From: Proales similis
Taxonomy: Eukaryota; Rotifera; Eurotatoria; Ploima; Proalidae
Direction of reading: 5' to 3'
Length of the DNA: 64,000 nucleotides
Assembly (NCBI GenBank): GCA_019059635.1
Contig: JAGVRJ010000008.1
Location: 248,001 to 312,000, forward strand
Position numbers and translations under genes: made by a program. The notes below the pieces were generated by a model that worked only from the letters and a program-made list of their open reading frames with translations, was not told where the DNA came from and searched no databases. Each line of letters starts with the position of its first letter. Position 1 is the stretch's first letter. Positions 21,482-33,139 of the stretch are shown here, piece by piece.

Positions 21482-23728
21482 CTAATGGAACGATTGCTGC
21501 TGCAAACTACCCGCCGAGCGCTGCTTTAGCTCGTTGAACTTGCTGAGTATTTTGAGCGCCGGTCCGAGCTTTATTTGCATTGTGTTGACCAGATGATCGT
21601 CTCGGATGAGCGCTAGCGCGGAGCCGTCCATTTCTTGCGCACGGAATATCTCGGCCACCTGAGTGCCGGCCACTGAGCTGACAAACTGATAAACTTGATC
21701 ACAACTCCATTCGGTTGGATCGCCTGGAGGCCAGCTCTGCTCCATGCTGTTGTTCACAAGCGAACCGTTCATGGTCAGACTTCCGTTATGAGAGTAGGAG
21801 TTGAGCGGCAGCGTGTTCTGTCGCGGACTCGAATGAGACGCCGGCGGTGGCATGCTCAAGTCCATTCGCTCTTGGCTCTCTTCCTCTTCTTCGTCGCGGT
21901 TCTTTGACCTTCGATGGTGATGATGGTGGTGGTGATGGTGCTGTTTGTGGTGTTTGTGAGACTTTTGCTCGTTCTCGCTTATCTGCCTCAAGCGGTCCTT
22001 GCTCGAGCGCAGGCTTTTTCCGCTCTCGCTCGACGCTCTCATCTGCTTGGCCTTGGCGTAACGCTTGAGGCACGAGCTCGAGCAGAATTTCTCGTGCAGC
22101 TTTCGTTTGCCTATGCCGCAATAGGCGCAGTTGGCCGACTTGCTGCTCTTTTTGGATGACTCGCTCTTGACTGGAAACGGCTGCGAGCTCTCCTTTATGA
22201 CGTAGCCGTCAATGACGTGTGTGAGGACACCACGAGAGTCGTTCGCTTTTTCCTTCTCTTCTTCGGTGGTGGTCGGCTCTTTCATTTCGTTTTTCAGTTT
22301 TGTCTTTTCTTCATCGGCCGCCTGCCTGTCCGCTGTCTCCCGGTCAAGACTGCTTCTCTTGTTGTCGACTTCACAATTCGATTGAACCGCCACGCAGCCG
22401 CCGCCGTTGTATGGCGCCGTCGATACAGTCGACGATGAGGCAGAAGTTGACGGCGATGGGAATATCGGAAGCCCGTGCGTGAGGTGAATAATTGAAGGCA
22501 AGGGCCCTGCGCTGGGCACAAGAGGCAGCTTGGGCGGCGAAGCGGCCGCTGCTGCTCCTTCTTCGGCCTTGAAAACTGGCGCCGATTTGATATTGGGATA
22601 GGCGCCGGCCGCGTTTATGGACCTGTTCTTGTTCGGCTTGTCCGAGAGGGGATTCTGGGCGTAGAGACGGGGCCGGCCTCTCTTTTTGGTCGAGCCGTTC
22701 GCTTGGCTCGGCGATTGGTTCGACTTTTCCTGCGCTTTCGAATCGCTCGTGTCCATGCTCTCGTCTTTGTGTTCCTTGTCGTCTCTTGCCCGCTTCTTTA
22801 CTTGCTGTACGAGCTGCTGGTTCTTTTGCTCTTCTTGTTGAAGCTTTTGCTGAAGCTGCTGCTGAGCGGCCACAATTGCGGCGTTTAACTGTTGCTGCTG
22901 TTGGACATTTCCGTTCGCTTGGCCGTTTTTAGAAGCGGCCGCCAATGCCGATGCCCTTTGACTCAGCAGGTTGAGCAAAAGCTGCTGCTGCTGTTGTTGC
23001 TGTTCATTTGACGAGCCGGCGTTCGACTGAAACTGGGCCGGTATAGTCTGAAATATGATCTTTCCGTCTGGCATTGTAGATGCAGCGTATATTGTAGGCA
23101 TGGCGCCGTTTTGTTTGGTTGGTTGTGACAGCGCATTATTAGGAACACTTTGCGGCTGCTGTTGTTGTTGATTTTGTTGCGACGGCTGCTGAACTCCACT
23201 TTGTGCAGCTTGAGCATGTTGCTGCTGCTGGCCGATGGGTATGAATTGAAAAAAAGGTTGTCCCGCAGCGTGGTTGTGCTGTTGCTGTTTAAGAAGCTGC
23301 TGTGCCGCGGCAGCGATCGCTTGCTGTTGCTGCTGCTGCTGCTGGGAGCCGACAGCGGCCGCCAGTAGGGAGTTGAGGTTAAAGTTTCCGTTCAGCATTA
23401 TAGTCCGATTGGAATCAGCGCCAGACGTAGGTGTCTGAGATTTCTGGTTGCCATTGGATGGTGAAGTTTTGTGTGAGGAGGCAGCTGCCAGTGGAAGCAG
23501 GTTACTGGGAGGCTTGGCTGCGATCGGCACCTGTGGTTTAATCGGACTAGGCATGTTGGAGCCGTTAGGCATAAAGGATGGCTTGGCGCTGACCTTTGGA
23601 TTGATCGGCTTTGGTTTGGATGGCAGCGGCTTTTTGGGCTCCGTTACACGGTTGTCGCTTGATTTGAGCGGCGCCGGCGGCGGCTGGTTAGTCGGCGAGG
23701 TCGGTTTGACTGTTGCAGTGCTAGCCAT
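21482..23728 (-). CDS. PHC: Polyhomeotic-like Polycomb protein (PRC1)
   Basis: A 748-residue single-exon protein. The N-terminal half is Pro/Ser then Gln-rich with several polyglutamine runs. An FCS zinc finger (NCAYCGIGKRKLHEKFCSSSC, about residues 530-560) binds nucleic acid. A His run (nine in a row, near residue 600) precedes a C-terminal SAM domain (from about 669: PTEWSCDQVYQFVSSVAG ... MQIKLGPALKILSKF). The FCS-plus-SAM order is diagnostic of Ph/PHC. The SAM domain polymerises, and PHC is a core canonical PRC1 subunit that compacts Polycomb chromatin. I saw no HD1 motif with certainty. It lies about 16 kb from the YY1/Pho homolog, probably by chance. Confidence 0.93.
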   Translation of the reverse strand: MASTATVKPTSPTNQPPPAPLKSSDNRVTEPKKPLPSKPKPINPKVSAKPSFMPNGSNMPSPIKPQVPIAAKPPSNLLPLAAASSHKTSPSNGNQKSQTPTSGADSNRTIMLNGNFNLNSLLAAAVGSQQQQQQQQAIAAAAQQLLKQQQHNHAAGQPFFQFIPIGQQQQHAQAAQSGVQQPSQQNQQQQQPQSVPNNALSQPTKQNGAMPTIYAASTMPDGKIIFQTIPAQFQSNAGSSNEQQQQQQQLLLNLLSQRASALAAASKNGQANGNVQQQQQLNAAIVAAQQQLQQKLQQEEQKNQQLVQQVKKRARDDKEHKDESMDTSDSKAQEKSNQSPSQANGSTKKRGRPRLYAQNPLSDKPNKNRSINAAGAYPNIKSAPVFKAEEGAAAAASPPKLPLVPSAGPLPSIIHLTHGLPIFPSPSTSASSSTVSTAPYNGGGCVAVQSNCEVDNKRSSLDRETADRQAADEEKTKLKNEMKEPTTTEEEKEKANDSRGVLTHVIDGYVIKESSQPFPVKSESSKKSSKSANCAYCGIGKRKLHEKFCSSSCLKRYAKAKQMRASSESGKSLRSSKDRLRQISENEQKSHKHHKQHHHHHHHHHRRSKNRDEEEEESQERMDLSMPPPASHSSPRQNTLPLNSYSHNGSLTMNGSLVNNSMEQSWPPGDPTEWSCDQVYQFVSSVAGTQVAEIFRAQEMDGSALALIRDDHLVNTMQIKLGPALKILSKFNELKQRSAGSLQQQSFH

Positions 23729-25219
23729 TCTCTATTGACGCAATCACGAGCTATATGCGTACATGACGACGGGCTGCTTGGGCGACTGACCTCGTTAAGC
23801 GACTTGTGAAACTAGAACAAGAAAACGAGAAGCATTTAGACCTGATTCGAAAGCCACAACATGGAGGAGACACAATTATAGAACAAAATAAGACGATAGG
23901 AGAATGCGGGTGGAGAGAGAACGAGAGCGAACGAGAGAGGCAAAAGCGAATGAGTGAGCGCGCGAGCGCCAAGAAAAAAATTAAAATGAAGGCGAGAATG
24001 CGTACACGCAGTGGTGAGCGAATATAAATTCAGAATTCATCGCTCTAGACACTGGCCAATGGGAGGGCGGCAATCGCCAAAGATTCAATTTATTTCTCCA
24101 CTCCGATTGGAGCGTCCAGGTCCAATACGAACGAGTAGAACGGAGCCATTCAGAAATTAGAATCATCAAGACAAGCTAACAATTTTGCGCCGGCTTCATA
24201 ATTTATGCGAGCGCATCAGCCAATCACATGGGCCGTTGATTATGATCGACCGAGAAGCACGGCGCTCAAGTCCGCCCACCGCATTATGCCACATGAAATA
24301 CTTATGCTCGACCGCCTGTGGTCGCCTCCCCATTGGTCGAGCAATTCAATCGGCCAGATGTGCCCGTCTGTGCTATTATGTCCGTTGCAAGGCTGCGCGC
24401 GCGCGAGCTCAATGATTGATTAAATATTTGGTCGCATTTAATTAAGCGCGCTCGAACGATGCCCATTCGGCCAGCAGCGGTCGGTCAGCAGCGTAGCCAC
24501 TGTCCGCTTATCTCTACCCATTCGACCCATTTCGCTCGACGGTCGATATCGATCGACTCAAGGTGAATTTACTCCCAACTTATGCGGAGCGCTGAGCGCC
24601 GACTGGCGCCAATCGTCTCAAAGCTCGCTCGCTTCTCTCCAATCCGAGCCGGCCGTCGTTTAGGTCACTCGCTTCATGCGCGCTTGTGTTTATTTTCCTT
24701 CGTCGACATTATCATCGCATTATTTTTATTATTCCCTTTTGTTCGTATTATTTGCGATCGCCTCTTGATTTATTTGCCTGTGAGCAACTCATGCCATTCC
24801 TCAACAGCGCCCCAACCAAAGCCAATTAATTTCGTTTCGTTCTTTTTCTCTTCCTTTCCATTTCCCTCTCTCTCTCTCTCTCACTGCCTATACGTCTCTT
24901 TTCTAGTCTCCTCCCTCTATTAAAGCAATACATTCGCTTTCCACTCTCTCTTTTTTTTTATTTCCAATCGAAGCAAGCGAGTTCAATAGCTGCCGAAATG
25001 GTTGAGCCTTGAGAAATGAATGAAATTATTAGTAATAATTAGACACAAGCCTGCACACACACACACACATGGCCAATGGCCTAGTCGCACCAGGTCCGTA
25101 TGGCACTGGCCGTTTGATTATTCATAGACCAGCGCTCAATGTTTATTTGTTTGCTTATTGAAAGCGACTGACGCACACGCACCGCTAAGCCGCTTAATTA
25201 AGAAGCTTGGCCTGTCGAT
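23729..25219. other. Long intergenic region upstream of polyhomeotic
   Basis: About 1.5 kb, one of the longest gene-free stretches outside the UBE4 intron. It contains CT-rich runs (about 24860-24885 and 24940-24960), a CA run near 25055-25070 and many ATTA/TAAT-type elements. No coding segment is supported. It probably holds the PHC promoter and 5' UTR and the UTP18 3' UTR. Confidence 0.45.
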
Positions 25220-27455
25220 CTACCTGTATAAGAGAGCGTTTCCTTTGTGATTGCCGACCGCCAAGTAGCCGCTGTTCATCGAAAAGTCCACGCACTGAGG
25301 TATGCGAAGCGCCGTGCCCGGCGAGCCTTTGGCTAGCGGAAAATTCGAGAACACACTCATCGAGCCCGTGTGGATCTACGTCAAGTCGGCAATAAGTCGG
25401 TGATACGGTCAATCCAAGAGCTGGCCGGTCTTAAAATGGTCTCACCAGTTTACACGCGTTCTCCGTGTACGACGAGCTGATGGCGAGTATCTCACTCGAG
25501 CTGTTGAACTTGAGGCTTGTGCACGGCGTCGTCAGGTTCATGAACGTTTTTAGAGGCTTCGGATAGCGCCTGCGCTCTACCACGCACTCGTTCATGTTGT
25601 AGATGTTTACCACGCCCGACTTGCACCTAATTGGATTTGGTCAATTTAACGTCCTGGTGTGGTGCGCGCCCGTTTCACGCTTTCAGACGCAGAGTGGCCA
25701 ATTATACCGATTAGACGATTCTGTGGCCAGTTTGTTTGGCGCATCTCGACAATGGGCAAATTGAGCGCGCGCCTGCTTGATCGTCAGGGCGGGCTAGATT
25801 TCTTACCCGGTGGCTATAAACTGTGAATTGTCCGATACGGCGATGCTCACTCCACTCAAGCAGCCTTCGTCAGCGAATTTGTGCATGCACGGATAGCCCC
25901 GGGCGTTCATGTCGAACACATGCACGTCCTTGTCGTCTACGAACGCGTCGAACATTATTGTCTACCGTCAGTGGACAAGTCGCATACCACCAAAAGCGAA
26001 CAAATAGCGCGCGTCACTTGAGAAGGCAAGCGAGTTACACGAGTCATTGATCTTAAGAGTGTCGATCCATTCCTTTGACTAAGCAGCGGCTAAGTGGCAG
26101 TCTCAGGGCAAATACTGGCCTCGTTGGCCCTTTACCTTCACAGTGAACAAATGAATTTGGCCCTGAGAGCCGGCGAACGCGATAAAGCGGTTGTCGGGCG
26201 AGATCTGGAAGTTGGTGCCCATGCTCGGCCGTTGATGCTCGTCCAGCGCCTTGGTCGGCGGAGTGACGTTCACTATTTTGCCCGAGTGCAGATCAAAGTA
26301 ATAGAAGCTCTTGTGTCTAGAGCCCATTATGATCTCGTCGCCTGTCTGCTTGGTGAAATGGGCGGCCAATATGGGAAATTTGTCGATGAAAATGCTTTGA
26401 ATTTTCGGATTCTTTTTGCCGTCGACCTGAGCGAATCAAACGTTGACGAGTCGGAGACCGAATTTCTGCCCGAACTTACTTGAAACAGGGTGAGCTTCTG
26501 GCCCAGGCCGGCGGTCATTATCACTCGAGCACTCGGATGAAATTCGACGCATTTCAGGCGACCCTTTCACGGACAGCACTTTTTTGATGAAACAACAAAT
26601 ACTCGATTCGGACTGCTCTGACTCACTTGCTGGGGCTCTTCTTTGTTGGCGTCTGTGCAAACTTTGATGTCGAGAATTCCTTTCGGCAAATAGGGACCGC
26701 GTTTAGAAGACAATATTCGATCGCCTTTCACACTCAAGCCCTCTGCTGCTTCATCGTCGTCCGCTTGCTTGGCCTTGTTGGCCAGATCGGCCCAGGCCGG
26801 TGTGCCGTAGTGTTTGGCGAATCTAAACAATGAGAACACTATGACATCTGGAAGATAAGATCTGTTGGCAATGAGACTCGCCTCGCCTTCAGCGACTCTT
26901 CTATCTCGGCCGATGTGACTTGTGACAAATTGGCTGCGACCAGATTGGCGAACTGACTGTGCTGTTTTATGTCCACTCTGAATAGAGGCGGCCAAATCGA
27001 TTAATCTAATCGCCGACTCAATTTGAGTGTCTATTTTGTTACCGCTCCTGATCGGCTGCGTCGTGCCACGCGGGCCTGCGCGCTTTCTCTTCTGATTTTA
27101 TCTCATCGTCGATCGCCTGCTCGCCCGTCTTTACTCGTTTGCTGCGTTTCTGCTTTCGCCTCTTTTCGTCGTTGTGCTTGTCGATTGACTCGAGCATGCC
27201 GTCCTTGTCGCCAAACAGCATCGCCTCGAGCTCCTTTTCCTCTTCATCCTTTTCGAATGTGTCGGGCAAATGATCTTCATCGCTTGACTGACTCTTGTCT
27301 TGTTCATCATCCTCTTCTAGATCGCTGCTATCTTCTTCCTCGTTGACGTCTTCATCGTTTTTTCGACGCTTGCCGCCCTCCGCTGGGTTCTTGTTTATAG
27401 TAAACAGACTCGAGCCTTCTTGGTCGGCGAGCGTCTCTTGTTCCAGTCTCAGCAT
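25220..27455 (-). CDS. UTP18: UTP18, WD-repeat component of the small-subunit processome
   Basis: A multi-exon gene with a long acidic and basic N-terminal region, then WD40 blades. Recognisable family segments include an ELEAMLFGD motif near the N-terminus, QFHP/IMTAGLGQKLTLFQV, SPDNRFIAFAGSQGQIHLF, GVVNIYNMNECVVE..., YPKPLKTFMNLTTPCTSLKF, NSSSEILAISS, and at the end VDFSMNSGYLAVGNHKGNALLYR followed by the stop. These match human UTP18 in order. UTP18 is part of UTP-B in the U3 snoRNP/90S pre-ribosome and recruits the exosome cofactor Mtr4. The start at 27455 is the first ATG in the N-terminal frame; an extra upstream exon is possible. It is head-to-head with ATG3, with 530 bp between starts. 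Confidence 0.9.
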
Positions 27456-27985
27456 CCTCGTTCTAAAATTCTCTCGCGAAATACCATGTGCGCTCTTTTG
27501 CGAGTGAAGAGCAAAGACAAAAGTCCGATCATAGACTCTACAGAACAAAATTCACATTCAACTCATTTAAACGCTTTTAAACCGCACAGAGAGCGTGTCT
27601 CGTCCAAGAGTGCAACTATCACAAGGCCAAATGACCTTGAAGAGCGCTTCGATCTTCTGTGCTTGTTGGTGCTTGTGGCCTGGTCATTTGACTCGAATGC
27701 TCGCCCCGACATCACACTCGAGTTTACTTTAGTCGGCTCTGCGGAATAAAATTGAAAGAAATATTCAAATAGAAGACAAACGGACGCAAATACAAGAGCG
27801 AGATTATGTTGAATAAATTTGAAATTATCGCTGACAGGGCCTATAATTCGTAGACAAGTATTCAGACACAATAAGCCGCTGCTGCTGCTGCTATTTTCCC
27901 CTGTCTCGACGAGATTTTCATTCTAGCTTGGTCACAAGACGACTTTTGAATAGACGACAAAGAGCGCCGAGGAGAGCACAACAAA

Positions 27986-29029
27986 ATGGCCGGACTCTTG
28001 AACGATTTGAAAAACAAGGCGTTGAACGCGGCATTGAACATTGCCGACTCGTTCACGCCCGTGCTCAAAGAGTCGAAATTCAGAGAGACCGGGTTCATCA
28101 CTCCGGAAGAGTTTGTTGCCGCCGGCGACTTTCTCACTGGCCATTGTCCAACATGGCAATGGGCGACGGTCACCAATCCACGAGCTTGTAAGGATTACCT
28201 GCCGCCCGACAAGCAGTTTCTCATCACCAAGAACGTGCCATGCAGCAAGCGGTGCAGACATCTGATGGACTCGCTGAAAAACAGCCAGGAAAAGGTTGTC
28301 GAGGAGCAGACTGGCGACGGTGGCTGGGTGGACACACATTACCTGGAGCCGGGCACCAGTTCTAGCCAGGTGCACGACATGGGCTCTTCGAGCCGACAAA
28401 TGAAAAGCCAGACGCAAAACGAAGAGGACAATTTGGAGAATGACAACAAGCATGAAGAAGACGGCAGCGGTGGTGGTGGTGCTGGTGGCAACAATGACGA
28501 ATACAACGATGAAAACGACGACGACGACGAAGAGGCGATTGATATGGACGAGTACGATCACAATGTTCACGAAGACGAAGAGACCACAGTGACCACGGTG
28601 CTGCCGAGCAAGGCGAACACTCAAAGCCGCGAGGCAGAGAACGAAGAAGAAGAGGAGGAGGTGTTCGTGCCCACTCGAACGTACGACTTGAACATAACCT
28701 ACGACAACTTCTACCGCACACCTCGTCTGTGGCTGTCGGGCTACGACGAGAATAGCAAGCCGCTCACCATCGAGCAGATGTACGATGATATAAGCGAAGA
28801 CCACGCCAAGAAAACAGTCACATTTGAAACGCACCCGCACATACCCGGAACGCTGATGGCCTCGATTCACCCGTGTCGCCACGCAGAAGTCATGAAGAAG
28901 CTCATCAACCTGATGGCCGAGTCGGGCAAGGAGCTTGAGGTCTACTCCTACCTCATGGTCTTTCTCAAGTTCGTTCAGTCGGTTATTCCGACCATCGAGT
29001 ACGACTACACGCGCAACATAACCATCTAG
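27986..29029 (+). CDS. ATG3: ATG3, E2-like enzyme for ATG8/LC3 lipidation
   Basis: A 347-residue single-exon protein matching ATG3 end to end. The amphipathic N-terminal helix (AGLLNDLKNKALNAALNIA) is followed by TPVLKESKFRETGFITPEEF. The ITKNVPCSKRC segment and GDGGWVDT come next. A long acidic and Gly-rich flexible region (about 125-220) differs from other species. The catalytic core reads RTYDLNITYDNFYRTPRLWL and GYDENSKPLT, then HPCRHAEVMKK with catalytic Cys297. The C-terminus IPTIEYDYTRNITI is near-invariant. ATG3 accepts ATG8 from ATG7 and transfers it to phosphatidylethanolamine on autophagosomal membranes. All key residues are present. Confidence 0.97.
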   Translation: MAGLLNDLKNKALNAALNIADSFTPVLKESKFRETGFITPEEFVAAGDFLTGHCPTWQWATVTNPRACKDYLPPDKQFLITKNVPCSKRCRHLMDSLKNSQEKVVEEQTGDGGWVDTHYLEPGTSSSQVHDMGSSSRQMKSQTQNEEDNLENDNKHEEDGSGGGGAGGNNDEYNDENDDDDEEAIDMDEYDHNVHEDEETTVTTVLPSKANTQSREAENEEEEEEVFVPTRTYDLNITYDNFYRTPRLWLSGYDENSKPLTIEQMYDDISEDHAKKTVTFETHPHIPGTLMASIHPCRHAEVMKKLINLMAESGKELEVYSYLMVFLKFVQSVIPTIEYDYTRNITI

Positions 29030-29748
29030 TGTCCAAACAGCAAACCTCCAGTCTTGGCACCAGTTCGCTTTTATTTTCAATAAACCGCCTCAAATTTTAA
29101 TTCGTCACCTGGTCGGGCCTGGCTGTGTCAAGCCAAACTTTCGCCTGTTGCTACCTGTCTGACCTAAAGAGGAGGCATAAACCAGCCGAGCGAGTTTGCC
29201 CGTTTTGATCAACAAAAAAGCCAAGTGCCGACTTGATTTTCGGCTGATCGCATAATTTTTCTCCGTCGAGTCGGAGCAGGTCATTGCAACTAGTTTTTTC
29301 GGTCGCTTGTTCTCAGACCCTCAAACAGCAAACTTGAATGAGAGCAGATTGTGTTTATCGTCTCTTCGTTGGCATTTGTGCGAGAGTTTGTGCGCCAACC
29401 GCTGAGCGCTGGATGTCGCTGTGGTTCAGAATATTGCCGTCGTGCGCTTGATATTTATTCTAAAATATGAGTTATACATAAGAGAAGCTCGCATAAAATC
29501 AGCTTCATTCATAACGCCTACAATTCTCATGTTGTGCCTTTCTCTCGCTAACTCTCTATTACTTGCCACTACCCCACTCTCACTCACTCTCTCTCCCCTC
29601 TTTCTCCCCTCTTTCTTTCTCTCGGTGTTTCAAAAGCATTCTAAATTATAAGTGAAATGAGATAACGAAATTCACAGTCAAACAAAGCAGCAGAAAAGAG
29701 AGCCAAAGTAAAGAGGAAAGCAACAAACAAAAGAAATAAAAAAAAAAT
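29030..29748. other. Intergenic: ATG3 3' UTR and nucleotidase upstream region
   Basis: AATAAA at about 29079 probably ends ATG3. A CT-rich stretch (29576-29628) and an A-rich leader precede the next ATG. I see no coding segment. Confidence 0.5.
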
Positions 29749-30953
29749 ATGAATTTCAATTATTTAGAGAAGCGAACCATGTCGGTGGTACGCGGCTGGT
29801 TTGAGCAATTGCGTCAGGTTTATGCATCGAGCGGACGAGTAGGCAAACTCGTGATGAGCGTGAGTGTGGGCGCGGTCGGACTGAGTCTGGCAATCAGCTT
29901 CTACATCCGAATGACAGGACGATCAAGACGTCGTATACTCAACAAACGAAATCTGAACGTCATCGACATGGTAAGTGTCAGAAGATGCACTAAAGAGGCT
30001 AATTCCTAATCGACGCTGGCCATAGATTGCCGAACTGAAGAGCAGCCATGTGAGGATCAGAGACCCGCAGCGAGTGAATGAGATTCTCTCCGAGATGATC
30101 AACGGTGGAATAGAGCGACTTCAGGTGGTGAGCGATTTCGATCGAACAATCAGCCAGTGCTCGTTTGACGGCAAGAAGCCTTGTCCGACCTCAAACGCGG
30201 TCATCGAACTGAGTCATTTCGTGTCGAACGAAATTCGCGACAAGGTTAGCAAAGTGAATCCTCAGCTCAGCTGGCTTTTTTCCAACCTCATTCGATGGCA
30301 TGGTTTAGTTCCATGAGCTGCGCAACACCTATCTGCCGATCGAGCACGACCCCAAACTGAGCAAGGAAGAGAAGCTGCCCTACATGATCGAATGGTGGAG
30401 CAAGTCGATGCAATTGACGGTGAGCACCGGTATAACTCGAGACGATCTGATCGAAATTGTCCGACAATCGCCCACTCGTCTCAGAGAGGGCTGCCAATGG
30501 TTCTTTTATACGCTCGAGCGAAACGACATACCGCTGCTGATATTCTCGGCCGGTCTGGGCGATGTCATTCAGGAGTGGATAAACCACGAGTGTGGCCTCT
30601 TCAAGAACATGAGCATCATCTCCAACTTTATGCGATTCTGTCCAAAAACTCACAAAGTGACCGGCTTCGTGGGCAGCGTCATTCACATATTCAACAAGAA
30701 CGAAGGCGTCCTGCTTGACACCGAGTACGAGAAAACGATTAAAAACCGGCCAAATGTTCTGCTACTGGGCGACTCGGTCGGCGACATTGACATGGCTGCC
30801 GGTCTTCCCAAGCTTCACACTCAGCTTAAAATCGGCTTCTTGAACAATCAAATGGACGAGCTGCTCGACAGATACATGCAGCTCTACGACGTTGTAATCA
30901 TCCAGGACTCGACATTTAATGTACCCAATGCCATTCTCCGCAGCATCATTTAG
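29749..30953 (+). CDS. NT5C3A: Cytosolic 5'-nucleotidase III (pyrimidine 5'-nucleotidase), membrane-anchored form
   Basis: Three exons (29749-29970, 30026-30244, 30309-30953) encode about 361 residues of the HAD superfamily. Motif I is VVSDFDRTIS (DxDxT nucleophile), motif II is the SAGLGDV segment, and motif III/IV is NVLLLGDSVGDIDMAAG. The order and spacing, plus EHDPKLSKEEKLPYMIEWW and HIFNKNEG, match NT5C3. The enzyme dephosphorylates UMP, CMP and 7-methyl-GMP. Residues about 38-55 (LVMSVSVGAVGLSLAISFYI) form an N-terminal transmembrane anchor, as in the long human isoform. An internal Met at residue 11 could be an alternative start. The 3' UTR has a long CT repeat. Confidence 0.93.
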
Positions 30954-31002
30954 GAGAACTGCCCCATCCGAGTGTGCGCTTATCCTCGTTGTTTCATTTC
31001 GC

Positions 31003-31009
31003 TCCCTCC

Positions 31010-31044
<35 letters not shown>

Positions 31045-31060
31045 TCTCTCTGTCTCTTTC
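31003..31060 (+). repeat. CT microsatellite in the nucleotidase 3' UTR
   Basis: A nearly pure (CT)n run interrupted by two TGT units, about 50 bp after the NT5C3 stop. Confidence 0.85.
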
Positions 31061-31219
31061 AATTTGCTCCCAGTAGTAAGCGCTTGTCCCTATTTGGCAA
31101 CATCCTTCATTTATTCTTATTTATGTGCGATTCCAAAGTAAAGTCACTTTGCGTCGAACAGTTTCCCTGGTTTTATTTGCCTACGAAGAGAAAAAAGCCC
31201 AAGTCGATGGTCTATATGG

Positions 31220-32712
31220 CTAGTCTGATTGAGTCTGATTGAGGGCAGGCATAGGGCAGAATTGAATGATGCCGTAGTCGCCCGACACCATCCAGGCAGT
31301 CGAATCGGAATATTTTTCTCTAACCGCTTTGTAATTGGGGTTCGTGTCAAAATTGAGGTCAATATTGACCACAAGATCAGACTTGAGCGTTCGAATGGCA
31401 CACAGCGAGCTTGGCCTGAACTGTCTGATTGCTTCGTTCAATGGCGTGTCGTGCGGCCAGTTTAAATCTCCGACGAGTTTGCGGTAATTTAAATCGCCTT
31501 TTAAAATGACCAAGTCGCTCGATTTTAAATCTTCATAGAGCTGGATGGCTTTCGCTGGCATTGCGCCAAAGTCAAATGGCGTGGTCCAGAACGCGTTCGA
31601 GTGTTCGAATACTATTTTGCGCTCGTTCAGATAAGAGTTGAGTCTGGAGTGAAATTTGCTCAAAACGATCGAATTGCTGGCGCTCAATCGACGAATGAGA
31701 TATTCTAAGTCGGTGTGGGTGACGTCGCTGACGAACCAGGAGAACGCTTTGGCGTGCAGCTTTATCTGGTCCACGTACCGGTTTCCAAGTAGGAAATCGC
31801 ACAATATGAGATCGGCGGCAAGCTCGATCGAACAATTGTCCAAAACGATGTCCACTCGTCGCGGCTTGGATCCAACCGGCGCATTCTTAATCTCGTTCAG
31901 GTGCTGCCACACTTGCTCGCTTTGATCGCAAAGAATGTTTGGCTGAAACGAATCAAGCGAGTCGATGAGACCGTTGACTTTGGCGCTCACGTCCTGGCCA
32001 CTGGACAAGGACAAGTCGTTGCGGTTTGCCCACAGAAGGGCTTCCATGATTACATGAAATCGATTCTTGGCAACGGCCGGATCGTTTCGCTCCTCGATCT
32101 CGCTTTCCAAATGACACAGAGCATTCACCAGTGACCATGTGCTCTGCTCGTTTGCGTCGCACGTTTCCAATTTGGCCCGCTCGAACGGGTCGTAGTGTTT
32201 CAGTTGGCCCTCGCACAGCTGCATGGCCTCATGGATGCGACGGTACATGTAACACTCGGTGAATAGCCAAGGTGCTTTGAACCAGGTCGAATCAGTTGAG
32301 CCGATGCTTTCTCTCAGCTCTTGCAGAGCACTGTTCCAAATGGCAACGTCCTCGGCTCCGTCTTGAATCTCTCTGAGCTCACGGTCTCGAGTGAGCTCAT
32401 ACCTAAGAACGCACAAGCGCTCGATTGCCGCCTTAATGTCTTCGTCGACTTCCTTTTCAATTAGCCCAGTTAGAATAAAAATCATTTCAAAGCAGTTCTC
32501 CACCCAACCGGCCCGTAGCGTTCCAGCAGCTCTCGTCTGTATCGATGAAGCAAATCAACTGCTTTGGTTATGGTCACCGGAAGTCGATCTTTTATGGTCA
32601 CGTACGCAAACGTTCTGATATTTTGTATTGATCAAAAGAGCTGCTTCAATGAATTGCGAGCGGAAATTTACCCGACGATGCATCCCTTGAGTGGTTCGGG
32701 CAGCTTGGCCAT
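31220..32712 (-). CDS. ARMT1: ARMT1, damage-control / protein-glutamate carboxyl methyltransferase (DUF89)
   Basis: Three exons encode about 450 residues. Exon 1 starts MAKLPEPLKG at 32712, exon 2 carries TFAYVTIKDRLPVTITKAVDLLHR, and exon 3 begins EVDEDIKAAIERL. Hallmarks of the family follow: WFKAPWLFTECYMYRRIHEAM, DLSLS near the middle, the metal-site region VDIVLDNCSIELAADLILCDFLL, FSWFVSDVT, KGDLNYRKLVGD and LCAIRTLKSDLVV. ARMT1/DUF89 proteins are metal-dependent; activities reported are phosphatase action on damaged metabolites and methyl transfer to PCNA glutamates. The second intron uses GTTGGG as donor, required for a phase-0 join. Matches human ARMT1 across its length. Confidence 0.94.
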
Positions 32713-33139
32713 TTCTAAGATGTCTGGCCGACAAGAGTCGGAGATTGGTAAACATGAGCATGCAGTAAGAAAGGCGCCCGAAGGCTTCCTCACTAGCCTT
32801 GGAGTAGAAATGAAGAGCGGCAAATGGTCGAACATGGTGCATTTTTTAGTTTTATTTGTTTAGTTTTATTGCTCATAGCAGAGTGTGTTTTCAATAAAGA
32901 AGCCAAGAAGAATAGAAGAAATTTACAATAATTGCTTCTCTGCCGACGGAGATTACCGTTCACGTGTTTGCCTTTTGAACGCGCGAAACTTTTTTAAAAA
33001 CAAAAGCGGTGAAGCAGACCTCCGTCTAGAATTAGATCGCCAGTCGAGAAGCTGAGACGATCTGAATAATAAAGAGGCTAACTGGGGCTTGAATAAAGAA
33101 CGATTAATATAATTTAAGCGATGACGACCAATGATTGAT
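32713..33139. other. Intergenic: ARMT1 promoter and ADA2 3' UTR
   Basis: 427 bp between two genes on the same strand. I see no coding segment. Confidence 0.5.

Noticed and set aside
27932-29080. Long minus-strand open frame (382 codons) across ATG3
   Set aside because: It is antisense to the whole ATG3 coding region and has the hydrophobic Val/Phe/Leu runs expected from the complement of acidic and Lys-rich codons. ATG3 homology on the plus strand is decisive.
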